DNA of 64,000 nucleotides from positions 1 to 64,000 of the forward strand of contig JAISEL010000037.1 of assembly GCA_031264185.1 (NCBI GenBank). Reading direction: 5' to 3'. The translations under genes and the position numbers were made by a program. This document shows, one piece after another, positions 46,299 to 56,130 of the stretch. Each line of letters begins with the position of its first letter. Positions within the stretch are counted from its first letter, which is position 1. Source of the stretch: Deltaproteobacteria bacterium (GTDB lineage: Bacteria > Desulfobacterota > Desulfarculia > Adiutricales > Adiutricaceae). The notes below the pieces were generated by a model. That model saw nothing but the letters and a program-made list of their open reading frames with translations. It ran no database searches and was not told the DNA's origin.

Positions 46299-47120
46299 AT
46301 GGCCCCTGTTACCGTGGTTTTAATTCTCGGTCTTGTCCAGGGACTGGGAGAGTTTCTGCCCATATCATCTTCTGGCCATCTGGTTTTAGCTCAGGCTTAC
46401 CTGGGTTTAGACGAACCGGAAATCTTTTTTGACCTGGTGCTCCACTTAGGCACCTTACTGGCTGTCATCTATTTTTACCGGTCCTGCTTAGTCGATCTTA
46501 TAAGAGCCGTACGGCTTCTGCCAGGGGCTGTAATTCATCCCTCCAGGTTTGCAGCCTATTACCGCTTAAGGCCTGATTTTCATCTGGGAATTTTAATACT
46601 GGTCGGCTGTGTGCCCACAGCTTTAATCGGCTTAATTTTCCAGGACACTTTCGAAGCCCTTTTTGCCTCACCCAGGGCAGTGGGTTTTGCCCTTTTAATC
46701 ACAGCCTTATTTATTGGGGCGACCGTCAAAGCTCCCCTGGCCAAAATCTTAACCCCCCAGGCTATGACCATAAAAATGGCCCTGGCCATAGGTCTTATCC
46801 AGGGACTGGCCATTACTCCCGGACTTTCCCGAAGCGGTCTGACCATCGGCCTGGGGCTTTTTTTAGGCTTAGAGAACGCTTTAGCCGCCAGGTATTCCTT
46901 TTTACTGTCCATTCCGGCTATTTTAGGCGGCCTTTTGCTGACCGCCCATAAATCCCTGGCCACCTCTTTCGGGACCCCGGAAATTATAGCCGGATTTTTG
47001 GCGGCCTTAGCTACGGGCTATCTGGCTTTATGGTTTTTAGTCAGAATCATAAAACCCGGCCGGCTGGCGTTTTTCGCTCCTTGGTGCGCTCTGGTGGGTC
47101 TTTTGGCGGTTATTTTCTGA
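46299..47120 (+). CDS. uppP: Undecaprenyl-diphosphatase
   Basis: A 273-residue integral membrane phosphatase (BacA/UppP). LGLVQGLGEFLPISSSGHL holds the first catalytic motif (ExxxE region) and TPGLSRSGLTIG the second (PGxSRSG). About eight helices follow. It recycles undecaprenyl pyrophosphate to the monophosphate carrier used for peptidoglycan, O-antigen and other glycans. It starts 3 bases after the preceding stop. Confidence 0.95.
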   Translation: MAPVTVVLILGLVQGLGEFLPISSSGHLVLAQAYLGLDEPEIFFDLVLHLGTLLAVIYFYRSCLVDLIRAVRLLPGAVIHPSRFAAYYRLRPDFHLGILILVGCVPTALIGLIFQDTFEALFASPRAVGFALLITALFIGATVKAPLAKILTPQAMTIKMALAIGLIQGLAITPGLSRSGLTIGLGLFLGLENALAARYSFLLSIPAILGGLLLTAHKSLATSFGTPEIIAGFLAALATGYLALWFLVRIIKPGRLAFFAPWCALVGLLAVIF

Positions 47121-47137
47121 TTCACTACGGAAAGTCC

Positions 47138-47626
47138 ATGCGTTTTTGGGATAAAATAACAACTCAGGAGCAGGCCGCATTATGGCGGACCGAACTTTTG
47201 GCTTTAAAAAAAGTTCTGGTCATGACGAACGGCTGCTTTGATCTGCTCCATCCAGGACATCTCTGTTATCTCGAAGAGGCCAGACAGTTAGGTGACTATC
47301 TTCTGGTGGCCGTTAACAGCGATGATTCCATTTCCCGGCTAAAAGGCCCCCAAAGACCTATCCGCCCTGAAAAGGAAAGATGCCTGATGCTGGCCGGTTT
47401 GGAGATGGTCAGTCGGGTAGTCTTATTTTCCGAAGACACGCCATTTAATCTAATTGAACTCCTGAAACCGGATATTCTGGTTAAAGGCGGCGACTGGCCT
47501 CCAGACAAAATTGTCGGCGGCCCGGAGACTCTGGCCAGAGGTGGTCTGGTCAGATCCCTAAGTCTCCTTGACGGTTATTCAACCACTAATCTTATTGAGA
47601 ATATTTTAGCTCGAAACGCCGGGTAA
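47138..47626 (+). CDS. rfaE2: D-glycero-beta-D-manno-heptose 1-phosphate adenylyltransferase
   Basis: A 162-residue nucleotidyltransferase: TNGCFDLLHPGHLCYL carries the HxGH motif (HPGH) and the protein continues with VAVNSDDSISRLKGPQRP and DILVKGGDW. It is the stand-alone C-terminal half of E. coli HldE and makes ADP-heptose for the LPS inner core. I start at the ATG 47138, which has GGAAAG upstream; the longer in-frame TTG start at 47030 lies inside uppP. Its presence shows that the cell makes a heptose-containing LPS core or a derivative. Confidence 0.92.
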   Translation: MRFWDKITTQEQAALWRTELLALKKVLVMTNGCFDLLHPGHLCYLEEARQLGDYLLVAVNSDDSISRLKGPQRPIRPEKERCLMLAGLEMVSRVVLFSEDTPFNLIELLKPDILVKGGDWPPDKIVGGPETLARGGLVRSLSLLDGYSTTNLIENILARNAG

Positions 47627-47629
47627 ACT

Positions 47630-48565
47630 GTGGCCAAACCGTCCAGTCCTGATTTTTACGCTATTTTGGGAGTCCGCGAGGATGCCTCCGGCGAGCAGCT
47701 CCGGGAGGCTTATCTGCGTCTGGCAAAAAAGTATCATCCGGACAAAAACCCTGATAAACCTCAGTTTGCCGAACTTTTTAAAAGCATCTCCGAAGCGTAT
47801 GCCGTCTTAAGGGAAGCCCAGACTAGAGCCCGATACGACCGGCTCAGAAAAAAGTTTCAAAAACCGAAAGCGGACGTCAGACCCAAAACAACCGTCAAAC
47901 CGGCTCCTAAACCGGGACCGGCCGCCAAAGGCCCCGCTGCCGGCCAGAGCAGGACTAAATCTCAAACCGCCGAGACCAAAGCCAAAGCCGCCGAAGCTCA
48001 AAAGACAAGGTCTCAGACTCAAACTCAGGCTAAGACCCAAGCCCAGGCCAAAAATCAGGCCAATAGCCAGACCGGCCAAGGCCCCAAAACAGGAACCGCT
48101 TCGGAAAGTTCGGCCGAGAGCATTTTAGAAAATTTCCTGACCCAGCTTTTTAAAACAAGGACCGGCAGGAGCGCTCTCCAAAAAACTCAGGGGGATCTTT
48201 CCAAAGAAGGTCTGGGGGTGACCATAGACCGCTTAAGCCGCCATAAAGTGGCCGGCTCCCCTAAAGGAAAAAAATCCCTGATGCATAAAGTGGCCAGGGC
48301 GCTCAAGGAATTTTTCTCTCCTTCAGGCCAGTCTCAGACGGTTTATGACGTCGCCCATAAACTGGCCGTCTCGCCCCATTTTGCCAAAGCAGGGACCACA
48401 ATCACCATAAGCTACCTGAGGGATAACAATCAGAACCACAGCCTTGAAGTCAATGTTCCGCCGGGAATAACGGATCAGACTAAACTTCGGATGCCCGGGG
48501 CGGGGCACTTAAAACCCGACCGCACCCGGGGCGATTTAATCCTGACCGTCAATATCGTCTCCTGA
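47630..48565 (+). CDS. DnaJ/CbpA-like co-chaperone
   Basis: A 311-residue protein from a GTG: an N-terminal J domain (about 8-75) with the HPD motif (YHPDKNPDKPQF), then a long Lys/Ala/Gln/Thr-rich low-complexity linker (about 78-160), and a C-terminal DnaJ substrate-binding domain that ends GDLILTVNIVS. It lacks the central zinc-finger and Gly/Phe regions, so it is a type-B/C J protein that stimulates DnaK ATPase. A decayed copy of its 3' end lies at 52313-52526. Last gene of the operon. Confidence 0.82.
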   Translation: MAKPSSPDFYAILGVREDASGEQLREAYLRLAKKYHPDKNPDKPQFAELFKSISEAYAVLREAQTRARYDRLRKKFQKPKADVRPKTTVKPAPKPGPAAKGPAAGQSRTKSQTAETKAKAAEAQKTRSQTQTQAKTQAQAKNQANSQTGQGPKTGTASESSAESILENFLTQLFKTRTGRSALQKTQGDLSKEGLGVTIDRLSRHKVAGSPKGKKSLMHKVARALKEFFSPSGQSQTVYDVAHKLAVSPHFAKAGTTITISYLRDNNQNHSLEVNVPPGITDQTKLRMPGAGHLKPDRTRGDLILTVNIVS

Positions 48566-48836
48566 GCCCATACCCTGGATTCCGGGCGGTACACGGCGGT
48601 AAAAGTTTGACATTAATACCATTTTCACATAAAACAATAAAAAATTGCTGTTCGTCATATTAGGGGCAACTCAAAAACATGCATTAAACGTTCACAGTTC
48701 AATGCTCGTCACCGGCCCTGGAGAAACCGGCCTGTGCCCATTGACCGCAGCAAGCCGGTTTATCCAAAATATGATCTTGATTTTTAAGGTAAAAACCGGA
48801 TATCAAGCTCCTGTTAAGCCAGCGCAGAAATTTAAC
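48566..48836. other. Convergent intergenic
   Basis: No gene. A CCGGCC / GGCCGG pair lies near 48710-48740, and CTTGAT / ATCAAG stands at 48776-48810; either may help terminate the TonB-receptor transcript but no clear T run follows. Confidence 0.3.
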
Positions 48837-50864
48837 TCAATTGTAACTGTATGTTATGCCCACGTAAAAACTCCGGCCCTGTCCGGCGTAGTCCAGGATC
48901 GGTTCATAATATTCGTCAAACAGGTTCCGGACAGCGACATCCATAGAAATTTTGCTCTTTTCGCCGATACTGAACAAAGTCTTTTTCAAAGATAAATCAA
49001 CTAAAGTGTATGCCGGCGCTTTCACAACGGTTTTGGCGCCGTAGTTGTAGCCAAAATTCTGCTCGTATGCTCTGGCGAAATAAGAAACATTAAGGTTAGA
49101 GGAAAATTCATATTTAGGATAATCAAAATTGATTCCGGCCGCCAAAGAATGAGGCATATAATAACCCGCGACTTTTTTCCCCGTAGCGTCCACCGCCTCC
49201 CGCGTTGTATAAAGGGTGGCCTTGACGTAAGGTTCCAATTCAAATTCCTGCCCCAAAAGGCTTCCCAAGTACAGGTTCGCTCCAAATTCAAAACCGGCGT
49301 AAGTAGATTCTCCGGGAGCATTGTAGTAGGTTGAAATATTCGGCGGCAAACGTCGTCCTGATCTTATCTCATTCTTATACTTAGTATAAAAATATGTGAT
49401 ATTAGAAGAAAAATAGTCAAAATTAAAATCCAGCCCCAGTTCATAGGTATCGCTTTTTTCCGGAGATAAGTCCGGATTACCCAAATAAAGGGTTGCGCCT
49501 GACTGATATACTTGGGCAACTTCAGTCGGCGTGGGAGTCCGAAATCCTTTGGAGTAATTTGCCCTAATTTTAAGCCAGTCAATAGGTATGAAGACTATAC
49601 CTGCAGAAGGAGAAACATTATGTTCCTTGATAGTGTTTCCGGTTGCGTCATTTTCGAAATTGTCATAACGGACACCGGCGTTAAATATTAAACTGTCTTC
49701 CAAAAACTTGAGCTTTCCAATAAAAAAGGCTGCGTAGTTTGACATTTTGTAGTTTTTCAAAGCCCTGGTCGGAAGATCATACTGAGAGAATCTCTCAGTG
49801 GCATATTTCAGCCAGTCAAGACCTGCCGTCAACTCAAATGTATCAAAAGCAGCTTTCATTTGAGCCTGAATTCCGTCCATTTTGGTGTCCGTCGAGTAAG
49901 GTCTGAGATCCCTTCTGTGAGAATTATGCGATTCGTATTTATCAGTTATGTGATAGTATCTTGTTTGCCAGGAAAGGGCTCCTCTCTCGTTAGCTCCGGT
50001 ATATAGAAAATCAAAAGATGTGTTTTTGTTAACTACATTGGAACCTCCGATATCATTCGGGGTGATTGGGCCGTAGCTGTGACTGCCGCTAGTTCCCTGA
50101 TAGTTATTATCGTAAAAACCGGCAGTCATACCCAGCCGCTGACGGTCATCCATAAAATTGTATCCGATATTAAGACTGCCGGTATAAATTCCGTGATTAA
50201 GAGTGTTATACAGCCTTTGGCCGTTACCATCTTCAATGTCGTTGTTTCTTGTTCTGTACAGCCCGAGCGCAAAATCTACCGGCCCCTGACGAAAATCCAT
50301 ACCGATGGTTTGGTCATTGAAGGAAAAACTGCCGAATCCGGCTTTAGCCCGAACAGAAAGATCCCCTTGACCTTTTTTGGTAATGACGTTAATAACCCCA
50401 CCCATAGCAGCTGTTCCGTACTGAACCGCTGCCGGGCCGCGGATGATTTCCACAGTTTCAATGTTGGACTTCATGATCCTGTAAAGATTTCCAGTTCCTG
50501 CCGGTCTCCCGTCCACCAAAAGCAGGACTCTGCCGCCGAGACCGCCGTCATTGCCTACTGTTGCCGTTCTGAATCCCCTGATATCCACTGCGGCGGTTCC
50601 TTGACCCGGATAGTCGCGGATGTGGAATCCCTCGTGCCTCAATATCCCTGACAATGTGTCAAATGGAATTATATCCAACTGCTTTTCATCAATAACCGTA
50701 ACATGTGAACTGACTTCCCGCAGAGATTCCTGACCTCTGGAGGAAGTAACGACTATCGTATCCAGAGTGCTGGCAACGCCGCCTCTCTCTCCTTGGGCCA
50801 TAAGTTCGGCAGATACTATACATATTGTAAATAAGACCAACAAAGTCATCACCGATCGGAACAT
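48837..50864 (-). CDS. TonB-dependent outer-membrane receptor, BtuB-like
   Basis: A 675-residue receptor. It has a signal peptide (1-23), a TonB box followed by TIVVTSSRGQESLRE, a plug domain (DIRGFRTATVGNDGGLGGRVLLLVDGRP and VEIIRGPAAVQYGTAAMGGVINVITK) and a 22-strand barrel. Size and plug resemble vitamin-B12 or catecholate-siderophore receptors. A cobalamin riboswitch on the same strand lies 1.2 kb upstream, which favours corrinoid uptake; the corrinoid-dependent acetyl-CoA pathway gives a reason. AAGGAG precedes the ATG. No TonB, ExbB or ABC importer is in the window. Confidence 0.87.
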   Translation of the reverse strand: MFRSVMTLLVLFTICIVSAELMAQGERGGVASTLDTIVVTSSRGQESLREVSSHVTVIDEKQLDIIPFDTLSGILRHEGFHIRDYPGQGTAAVDIRGFRTATVGNDGGLGGRVLLLVDGRPAGTGNLYRIMKSNIETVEIIRGPAAVQYGTAAMGGVINVITKKGQGDLSVRAKAGFGSFSFNDQTIGMDFRQGPVDFALGLYRTRNNDIEDGNGQRLYNTLNHGIYTGSLNIGYNFMDDRQRLGMTAGFYDNNYQGTSGSHSYGPITPNDIGGSNVVNKNTSFDFLYTGANERGALSWQTRYYHITDKYESHNSHRRDLRPYSTDTKMDGIQAQMKAAFDTFELTAGLDWLKYATERFSQYDLPTRALKNYKMSNYAAFFIGKLKFLEDSLIFNAGVRYDNFENDATGNTIKEHNVSPSAGIVFIPIDWLKIRANYSKGFRTPTPTEVAQVYQSGATLYLGNPDLSPEKSDTYELGLDFNFDYFSSNITYFYTKYKNEIRSGRRLPPNISTYYNAPGESTYAGFEFGANLYLGSLLGQEFELEPYVKATLYTTREAVDATGKKVAGYYMPHSLAAGINFDYPKYEFSSNLNVSYFARAYEQNFGYNYGAKTVVKAPAYTLVDLSLKKTLFSIGEKSKISMDVAVRNLFDEYYEPILDYAGQGRSFYVGITYSYN

Positions 50865-51649
50865 TTCATCTCCTTGTAAAAATCTCCCCTGTGGGGAGCA
50901 AGCCGGCGGCCTCTACCTCCAAAAGCCGCCAATTTCAGATAACCTCCTCGGTAAGCCCGAAAAGGCTGCGCCCAAAACCGGAACTGATCAAAACAGTTCA
51001 GGAAAAAATTTCTGACAGAATTCCGCCCGTAATTACGTTTATTCTCATGCTTCGGAACAATATCCAATGACATCTCCATTTTGTAGAGTTCATATTTGAC
51101 TGCCATTTGCCTTCCCAGGCCATAAATGCATGACCATGGATTTTTTATTGTCAATTTTGAAACGGCTTTATCTTAAAACTCTATTTACATTTTTCATATT
51201 ATTTTTTCCTTTATTGCTGCCTTCTTGACCTAAAAACCATTTTTCAATCATCATTGCCTTTCAATATGGGCTTGCCGGCATTTGCCAGTTCAGATGGCCA
51301 TTAAGCTGATTTTCATATTACCCGTATATTTGCTCTCCAGCCTGGAATATAAGTCAACTCAAAAACCCGCCCCTGTCCGTCAAAAACCTTGAATCCGGGA
51401 CGCGACAAGGCTGATCAGGGATTTGTTCCGGCTTTGGCGTTTGAAAATTATCGGCGAAGACTTGTATCATTTGGCATGGGAACAAAAAAAGCCAGCTCCT
51501 GTTTAAGGTCCACGGATTGGCTTCAAAATAAGACGAAAGCAATATTAATATTGGAAACACGGAACAGGTTAAATGCCCGGCTCCAGACACTTCTGATGGA
51601 ATAGCTGTCGGAAAAAAGGAGAAAAAATACTCTGAGTTGGCTAAATTAT
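50865..51649. other. Long leader between riboswitch and TonB receptor, first part
   Basis: Near the receptor start two hairpins occur on the minus strand: one with GGCGGC / GCCGCC (50899-50926) and one with CTGAACTGTTTTGATCAGTTC (50983-51003). Otherwise only short frames without recognised content. Confidence 0.35.
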
Positions 51650-51968
<319 letters not shown>

Positions 51969-52005
51969 AAAAAACTCCCGGACCACAAAAAAAATGATCC
52001 GGGAG
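51969..52005 (-). terminator. Rho-independent terminator downstream of the cobalamin riboswitch
   Basis: Stem CTCCCGGA / TCCGGGAG with a 15-base loop and TTTTTT after it on the minus strand, 75 bases after the aptamer. It fits an expression platform that stops transcription when cobalamin binds. Confidence 0.8.
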
Positions 52006-52080
52006 CCCATTATCCCGAAAAGCATAATATTATAATATTAGTTCTTTGGTCCCAATTCCCCTTGAGTCCAACAAACAACA

Positions 52081-52245
52081 ATTCAGGCAGGTCTTCTGGC
52101 TTGTCCTTTTTCCCGAGGCCTTCCCGTCTTAACTGACAGTGGCCAAAATACGGAAAAATCTGAATTAATTCCAGGACTTACAGCGATGGGCCCGCTCCTG
52201 ATTCTCACAGGATTCCCTATTCTCCCCTTTACGAGGCACCTGAAT
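52081..52245 (-). ncRNA. Cobalamin (B12) riboswitch
   Basis: On the minus strand a P1 stem ATTCAGG / CCTGAAT encloses the conserved aptamer. In order come GGGGAGAATAGGGAATCCTG, then TGAGAATCAGGAGCGGGCCC, then GGCCACTGTCAG, then GGGAAGGCCTC, and finally AGCCAGAAGACCTGCC. These are the class-I cobalamin riboswitch consensus blocks. It points toward the TonB receptor at 50864 and is followed by its own terminator. Confidence 0.93.
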
Positions 52246-52312
52246 GATGTAAATAATAGTGTAATTTTAATTGGGTGTCAATAAATTTCTCCAGTAAAAT
52301 ACCTCTGAAAAA

Positions 52313-52526
52313 GGCCCATAAACTGGCCGCCTGCCCTCGTTTCGCCAAAGCCGGAACCGCAGTCACATAAGCTTCCTGAGAGTTAAAAATCTGTCCCATA
52401 TTCTTGAAAGTCATTGTCCCGCCTCGGATAAAAGATCAGGCTCTGCTTTTGATGTCTGGGGCAAGCCAATTGAAACCCGGCCGCATCCAGGGCGATTTAA
52501 TCCTGACCATCAATATTTTCCCTTGA
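52313..52526 (+). pseudogene. Decayed duplicate of the dnaJ-like 3' end
   Basis: This stretch aligns to 48350-48565, the last ~70 codons of the dnaJ-like gene. Shared blocks include GCCCATAAACTGGCCG, CATAAGCT.CCTGAG and GGGCGATTTAATCCTGACC.TCAATAT.., ending at the equivalent TGA (52524). Many substitutions and small indels break the frame, so it is a non-functional copy. It starts abruptly next to the riboswitch aptamer. Confidence 0.82.
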
Positions 52527-53173
52527 GCTGCCTGCTTTTTCAGTGATCCCAGAAATTCAGGCGAATTCGCCTTTAAAACTGTTCAAAATTGCCAAGGTAC
52601 GGTCTCAAACTGCCCTTATCCTACCTGGAACACCAGACGTCAAGATAGCAAAACTTTTGAAGCTCTCAGAGAAGGTCCGCCTGAGTAAGACTTAGCTGAC
52701 TGGCTGCCGCATTCCATGGGCACCCCAGGCTCTAAAAAAGCACCCATGCTTCCGCCGGGAAACGATTAATATGAGCTCAAAAAAAACGATGCGGATGAGA
52801 GCCTGAATTCCTTCCAAAAATCACACAGTCAACCTCATTTTTGCCGAGAGAAACTCACAAACAAAAAATCTGGGGTATTTGTTTAAACTTTTTATTGACT
52901 TAAGCTTTAAACCCAGTTAAACTATATTATGTATCGTAGTTCAAAACAAAGTAATCAAAACAAATAAATTAGAGACGATGACAAGAATATTCTGAATTAG
53001 GTCAAAAACGCAAAAAAACAAATGGGTTGCAGTCTCACAACTGCAAATATTAGACTGCGATTGGCTAAACCTTCTAAACCGCTGCATATCTTTGGCAAAT
53101 GGAAATAGCCAACTGAGGCCGTCTAAGCCAAAATTAAATTGCTGAATTTTACTGACTTACAGGCGAAATCAGT
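52527..53173. other. Intergenic before the AAA-ATPase gene
   Basis: No gene. TTGACT (52895-52900) lies 22 bases before a weak TATATT-like -10 at 52923; a 17-base alternative (TAAACT) is poor. One of these probably serves the next gene. Confidence 0.35.
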
Positions 53174-54847
53174 ATGAAACAACTTCAAATCGGAATGGCT
53201 TCTTTCCAGGAACTCATCGAAGACAACTATGTTTACGCTGACAAAACCAGGCACGTCTACGAACTGGTCAGTAAAGGTAAATTTTATTTCCTGTCCCGTC
53301 CAAGGAGGTTCGGCAAATCACTCCTTCTAAGCACCTTTGAGGCTCTTTTCAGCGGTCCGCCGGACCCGAATGGACCGCAAAAGGGACTTTTCCAAGACCT
53401 ATGGATTGGACGCCACTCAAATTATGATTTTTCACAAAAATACCCAATCATAAACTTGTCGATGAGTACATTGGGCTCGACACAAGAAGCTTTAATCCAA
53501 TATTTATCTGATAAACTGCAGAACATTATTATCAGAGAAAAATTGAGTTTATCTTTGTCTCCTCTGAATCTTGATTTTGGCTCAGTCGTTGAAAGCCTGA
53601 ACTGTAAGTACGGTCAAAAAGTGGTCGTCTTAATCGACGAATATGATGCCCCTATAAGCGAAAATATCGGCGATCTCCCTTTGGCTTTAAAATTTAGGGA
53701 TGTTCTGAAAGGCTTTTACTCAAGCCTGAAGGGCTCAGACAAATACCTGCGTTTCGTTTTTGTGACCGGCGTGACCCGTTACGCCCTGACGGGTCTGTCG
53801 GCCGGCCTCAACCAGCTGAAGGATCTGACTTTTGATGAAAAATACGCTGACATATGCGGCTTTACCCCTGAAGAATTCGACAGCTGTTTTGAGGAGCATC
53901 TGCCGGTTGTCCTTCAAAATATGAAAAACAAAGGCCGTTTGCCCGAGGACCAGACGGTGTCCGACCTGCGGAAAAAATTCCTCAGCTGGTATGACGGTTA
54001 CAGTTGGGACGGCGAGACCAGAGTGTTAAACCCTTACTCAATTTTGAACTGTCTGGACATGTCAAAATTTGATAATTACTGGGTTAATACTTATCCTTCA
54101 GCCGGCTTTCTTCGCAATCTGATAGCTGAATATGACGGGGACCCGACGGTTGTCCTGCAAGATAAATATGATTCTTATTCCCAGACAGTTCTCGGTTCAG
54201 CTGAAGTGAGTGAACTTACGCCTGTGGCCGGCCTGTTTCAGACAGGCTATCTGACGACAGATACGATTACTGCAAAACCAAACGCCCCTGAAGTTTATTC
54301 TTTAAAAATACCTAATTGGGAGGTTAAATATAATAATTATAATATTTTTTCCAACACTCTGTTCTCCCTTTTGGGTCGAACTCCGACCGCCGCCAAAAAC
54401 AGCTTCGAATCCGCGCTCATGGACAGAGACAGCGGGAGGATGACTGAGCTCATCGGTTCAGTTTTTGCCAGTTTGCCGGCCATACACCACCGTGACAATG
54501 AATCATTTTATCACAGTGTTCTGTTTGGATTTTGCCGTAGCGTTTGTAATCTGGTTTTTTCGGAGACTCCGGGTGCTGTCGGGACTCCGGATCTGTTCTT
54601 TTACTGCCCTAATGAAGTGTATGTGGCGCTTGAGCTTAAATACGATAAGGGCACGAAATCTTCTGACCAAGAGGCTCTTCTGAAAAAACAGGCCTTAAAG
54701 GCCATTTATACCATTGACACCAAAAGTTACCTGAGTCCCTATCTGGACAAAGCCAAGCAGTTAATTAAAATAGGTCTGGGAGTTACCTACAGGGGAAAAT
54801 GTCTGGCCATAGTGCAGGATTTCGTCCGCAAAAATGACCGACAATAA
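53174..54847 (+). CDS. AAA-ATPase-like / PD-(D/E)XK nuclease protein
   Basis: A 557-residue protein of the AAA-ATPase_like plus PDDEXK_9 (DUF1703) group. Residues 1-30 (GMASFQELIEDNYVYADKT) are the family's hallmark; Walker A lies in RPRRFGKSLLLSTFEA (about 41-56) and Walker B in VVLIDEYDAPI. The C-terminal nuclease-like core has VALELKYDKG (E-x-K) near residue 484. The family is highly expanded in host-associated anaerobes and is thought to be a mobile or selfish element, or a defence factor; its function is unproven. Size is about normal (520-560). No partner gene is adjacent; it is flanked by decayed DNA. Confidence 0.85.
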   Translation: MKQLQIGMASFQELIEDNYVYADKTRHVYELVSKGKFYFLSRPRRFGKSLLLSTFEALFSGPPDPNGPQKGLFQDLWIGRHSNYDFSQKYPIINLSMSTLGSTQEALIQYLSDKLQNIIIREKLSLSLSPLNLDFGSVVESLNCKYGQKVVVLIDEYDAPISENIGDLPLALKFRDVLKGFYSSLKGSDKYLRFVFVTGVTRYALTGLSAGLNQLKDLTFDEKYADICGFTPEEFDSCFEEHLPVVLQNMKNKGRLPEDQTVSDLRKKFLSWYDGYSWDGETRVLNPYSILNCLDMSKFDNYWVNTYPSAGFLRNLIAEYDGDPTVVLQDKYDSYSQTVLGSAEVSELTPVAGLFQTGYLTTDTITAKPNAPEVYSLKIPNWEVKYNNYNIFSNTLFSLLGRTPTAAKNSFESALMDRDSGRMTELIGSVFASLPAIHHRDNESFYHSVLFGFCRSVCNLVFSETPGAVGTPDLFFYCPNEVYVALELKYDKGTKSSDQEALLKKQALKAIYTIDTKSYLSPYLDKAKQLIKIGLGVTYRGKCLAIVQDFVRKNDRQ

Positions 54848-55006
54848 AGATCTGTTTCAGCCGGAGATTGTTATTTTTGGGCAAAAAAACCGCTCACGAA
54901 TTAAAAGATAAGCAAATCTTCCGAACCAGAGCACTGGAGGTTTTTTATAGATTGAAGATGGTGAACAGACACAAAAGGCGCTAAATAAGCATTAAAGAAA
55001 AACAAC

Positions 55007-55560
55007 CATGACAAATATATGAAATAATTAGATTTTTATATTTATAAATTAATGATATTAAATTCATAACAAACATTCAGTAAATATTGTGCGATAAAAA
55101 AGCAACGCTGCCTCCTCAAATTCATTAATTAAATTCAAAGTTGGTCAAGGGCAACCATGAAAACCCTTGACCAAACCTTGTAGAGTCAAAAAAGGAGGAT
55201 CAACATCAACAATTTTTCTCTTGTTTCGCACCGTAAAGAATTTTACAGTAGTCCTCTAATCACTGTCAAGACATTTTTAGACCAGCCATGATATTTTTTA
55301 TGTTGATTTATTTCATGTTTAGTATGTAATTAAATATATTCCATTTTATTTTCCAGTTTCAGATGAAATGCTTTTTGGAACAGTCTTACGTTAATGAACA
55401 TTATGTTCAATAGCGCGACTAGGAAAGGCACAAAAAAAACCATATCCGGCAGTTTTACTTTTATAGGCAGGCAATGAATGACAGGTCTCAAGAGAATCCC
55501 AACTTAATCGCTTTGCCAAAATAGCAAAATGCTTCCGTCTATCCCATAAATTTGTTTTTG
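55007..55560. repeat. Direct duplication, copy 1
   Basis: Aligns with 55619-56130. Shared blocks at the left end include ATTTTTATATTT.TAAATT.ATGAT and ATTAAATTCA.AACAAA; at the right end GACAGGTCTCAAGAGAATC and TCTATCC.ATAAATTT. Divergence and small indels throughout show it is old. No protein is encoded. Confidence 0.7.
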
Positions 55561-55618
55561 GTCTCCTCGGATTGCTGTTAAGCAGACTCAGAAGGCGGCA
55601 GAATAATCAAGAGAGCAA

Positions 55619-56130
55619 TGCCCATGACAATATTTGACATAATTGGATTTTTATATTTGTAAATTGATGATATTAAATTCACAACAAATTTTCAGTCCAT
55701 ACTAATCAATTATTGTGTATTAATAGTTTATTTATGTTACTACATAACTATTTACTCTAAATTAGATAAAAACAATATAATATAATTATTATTCTAATAT
55801 TTAGAATTAAATAACTTATTAAAGAAATATTTTTTCTCATATACAATAATTTTTTTATGTTAATTTATTTTTATATTTAATATATAATAGAATTAATTAA
55901 ACACATGCCCTTTTATATCCTAACCGTTTCAGGAGGAATTTTTTTGGACGGCCTTGAGTGCTGTACATCATGTTCAATAACGACCAGGAAAACTCCAAAA
56001 AAACTATAAAGCAGCTGTCGTTTTATAGACAGGGAATGGCTGACAGGTCTCAAGAGAATCTATCAATGCAATAACATTGCCGAAATAACCAAGAATTGCA
56101 GTCTATCCATAAATTTATTATTGCTTTATC
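55619..56130. repeat. Direct duplication, copy 2
   Basis: Second copy of the repeat starting about 610 bases after the first; spacing at the right end is about 570, so roughly 40 bases were lost from this copy or gained by copy 1. Confidence 0.7.

Noticed and set aside
47030-47137. A longer N-terminus for the heptose adenylyltransferase from a TTG.
   Set aside because: It would overlap uppP by 91 bases; the ATG at 47138 has a ribosome site and gives the normal family length.
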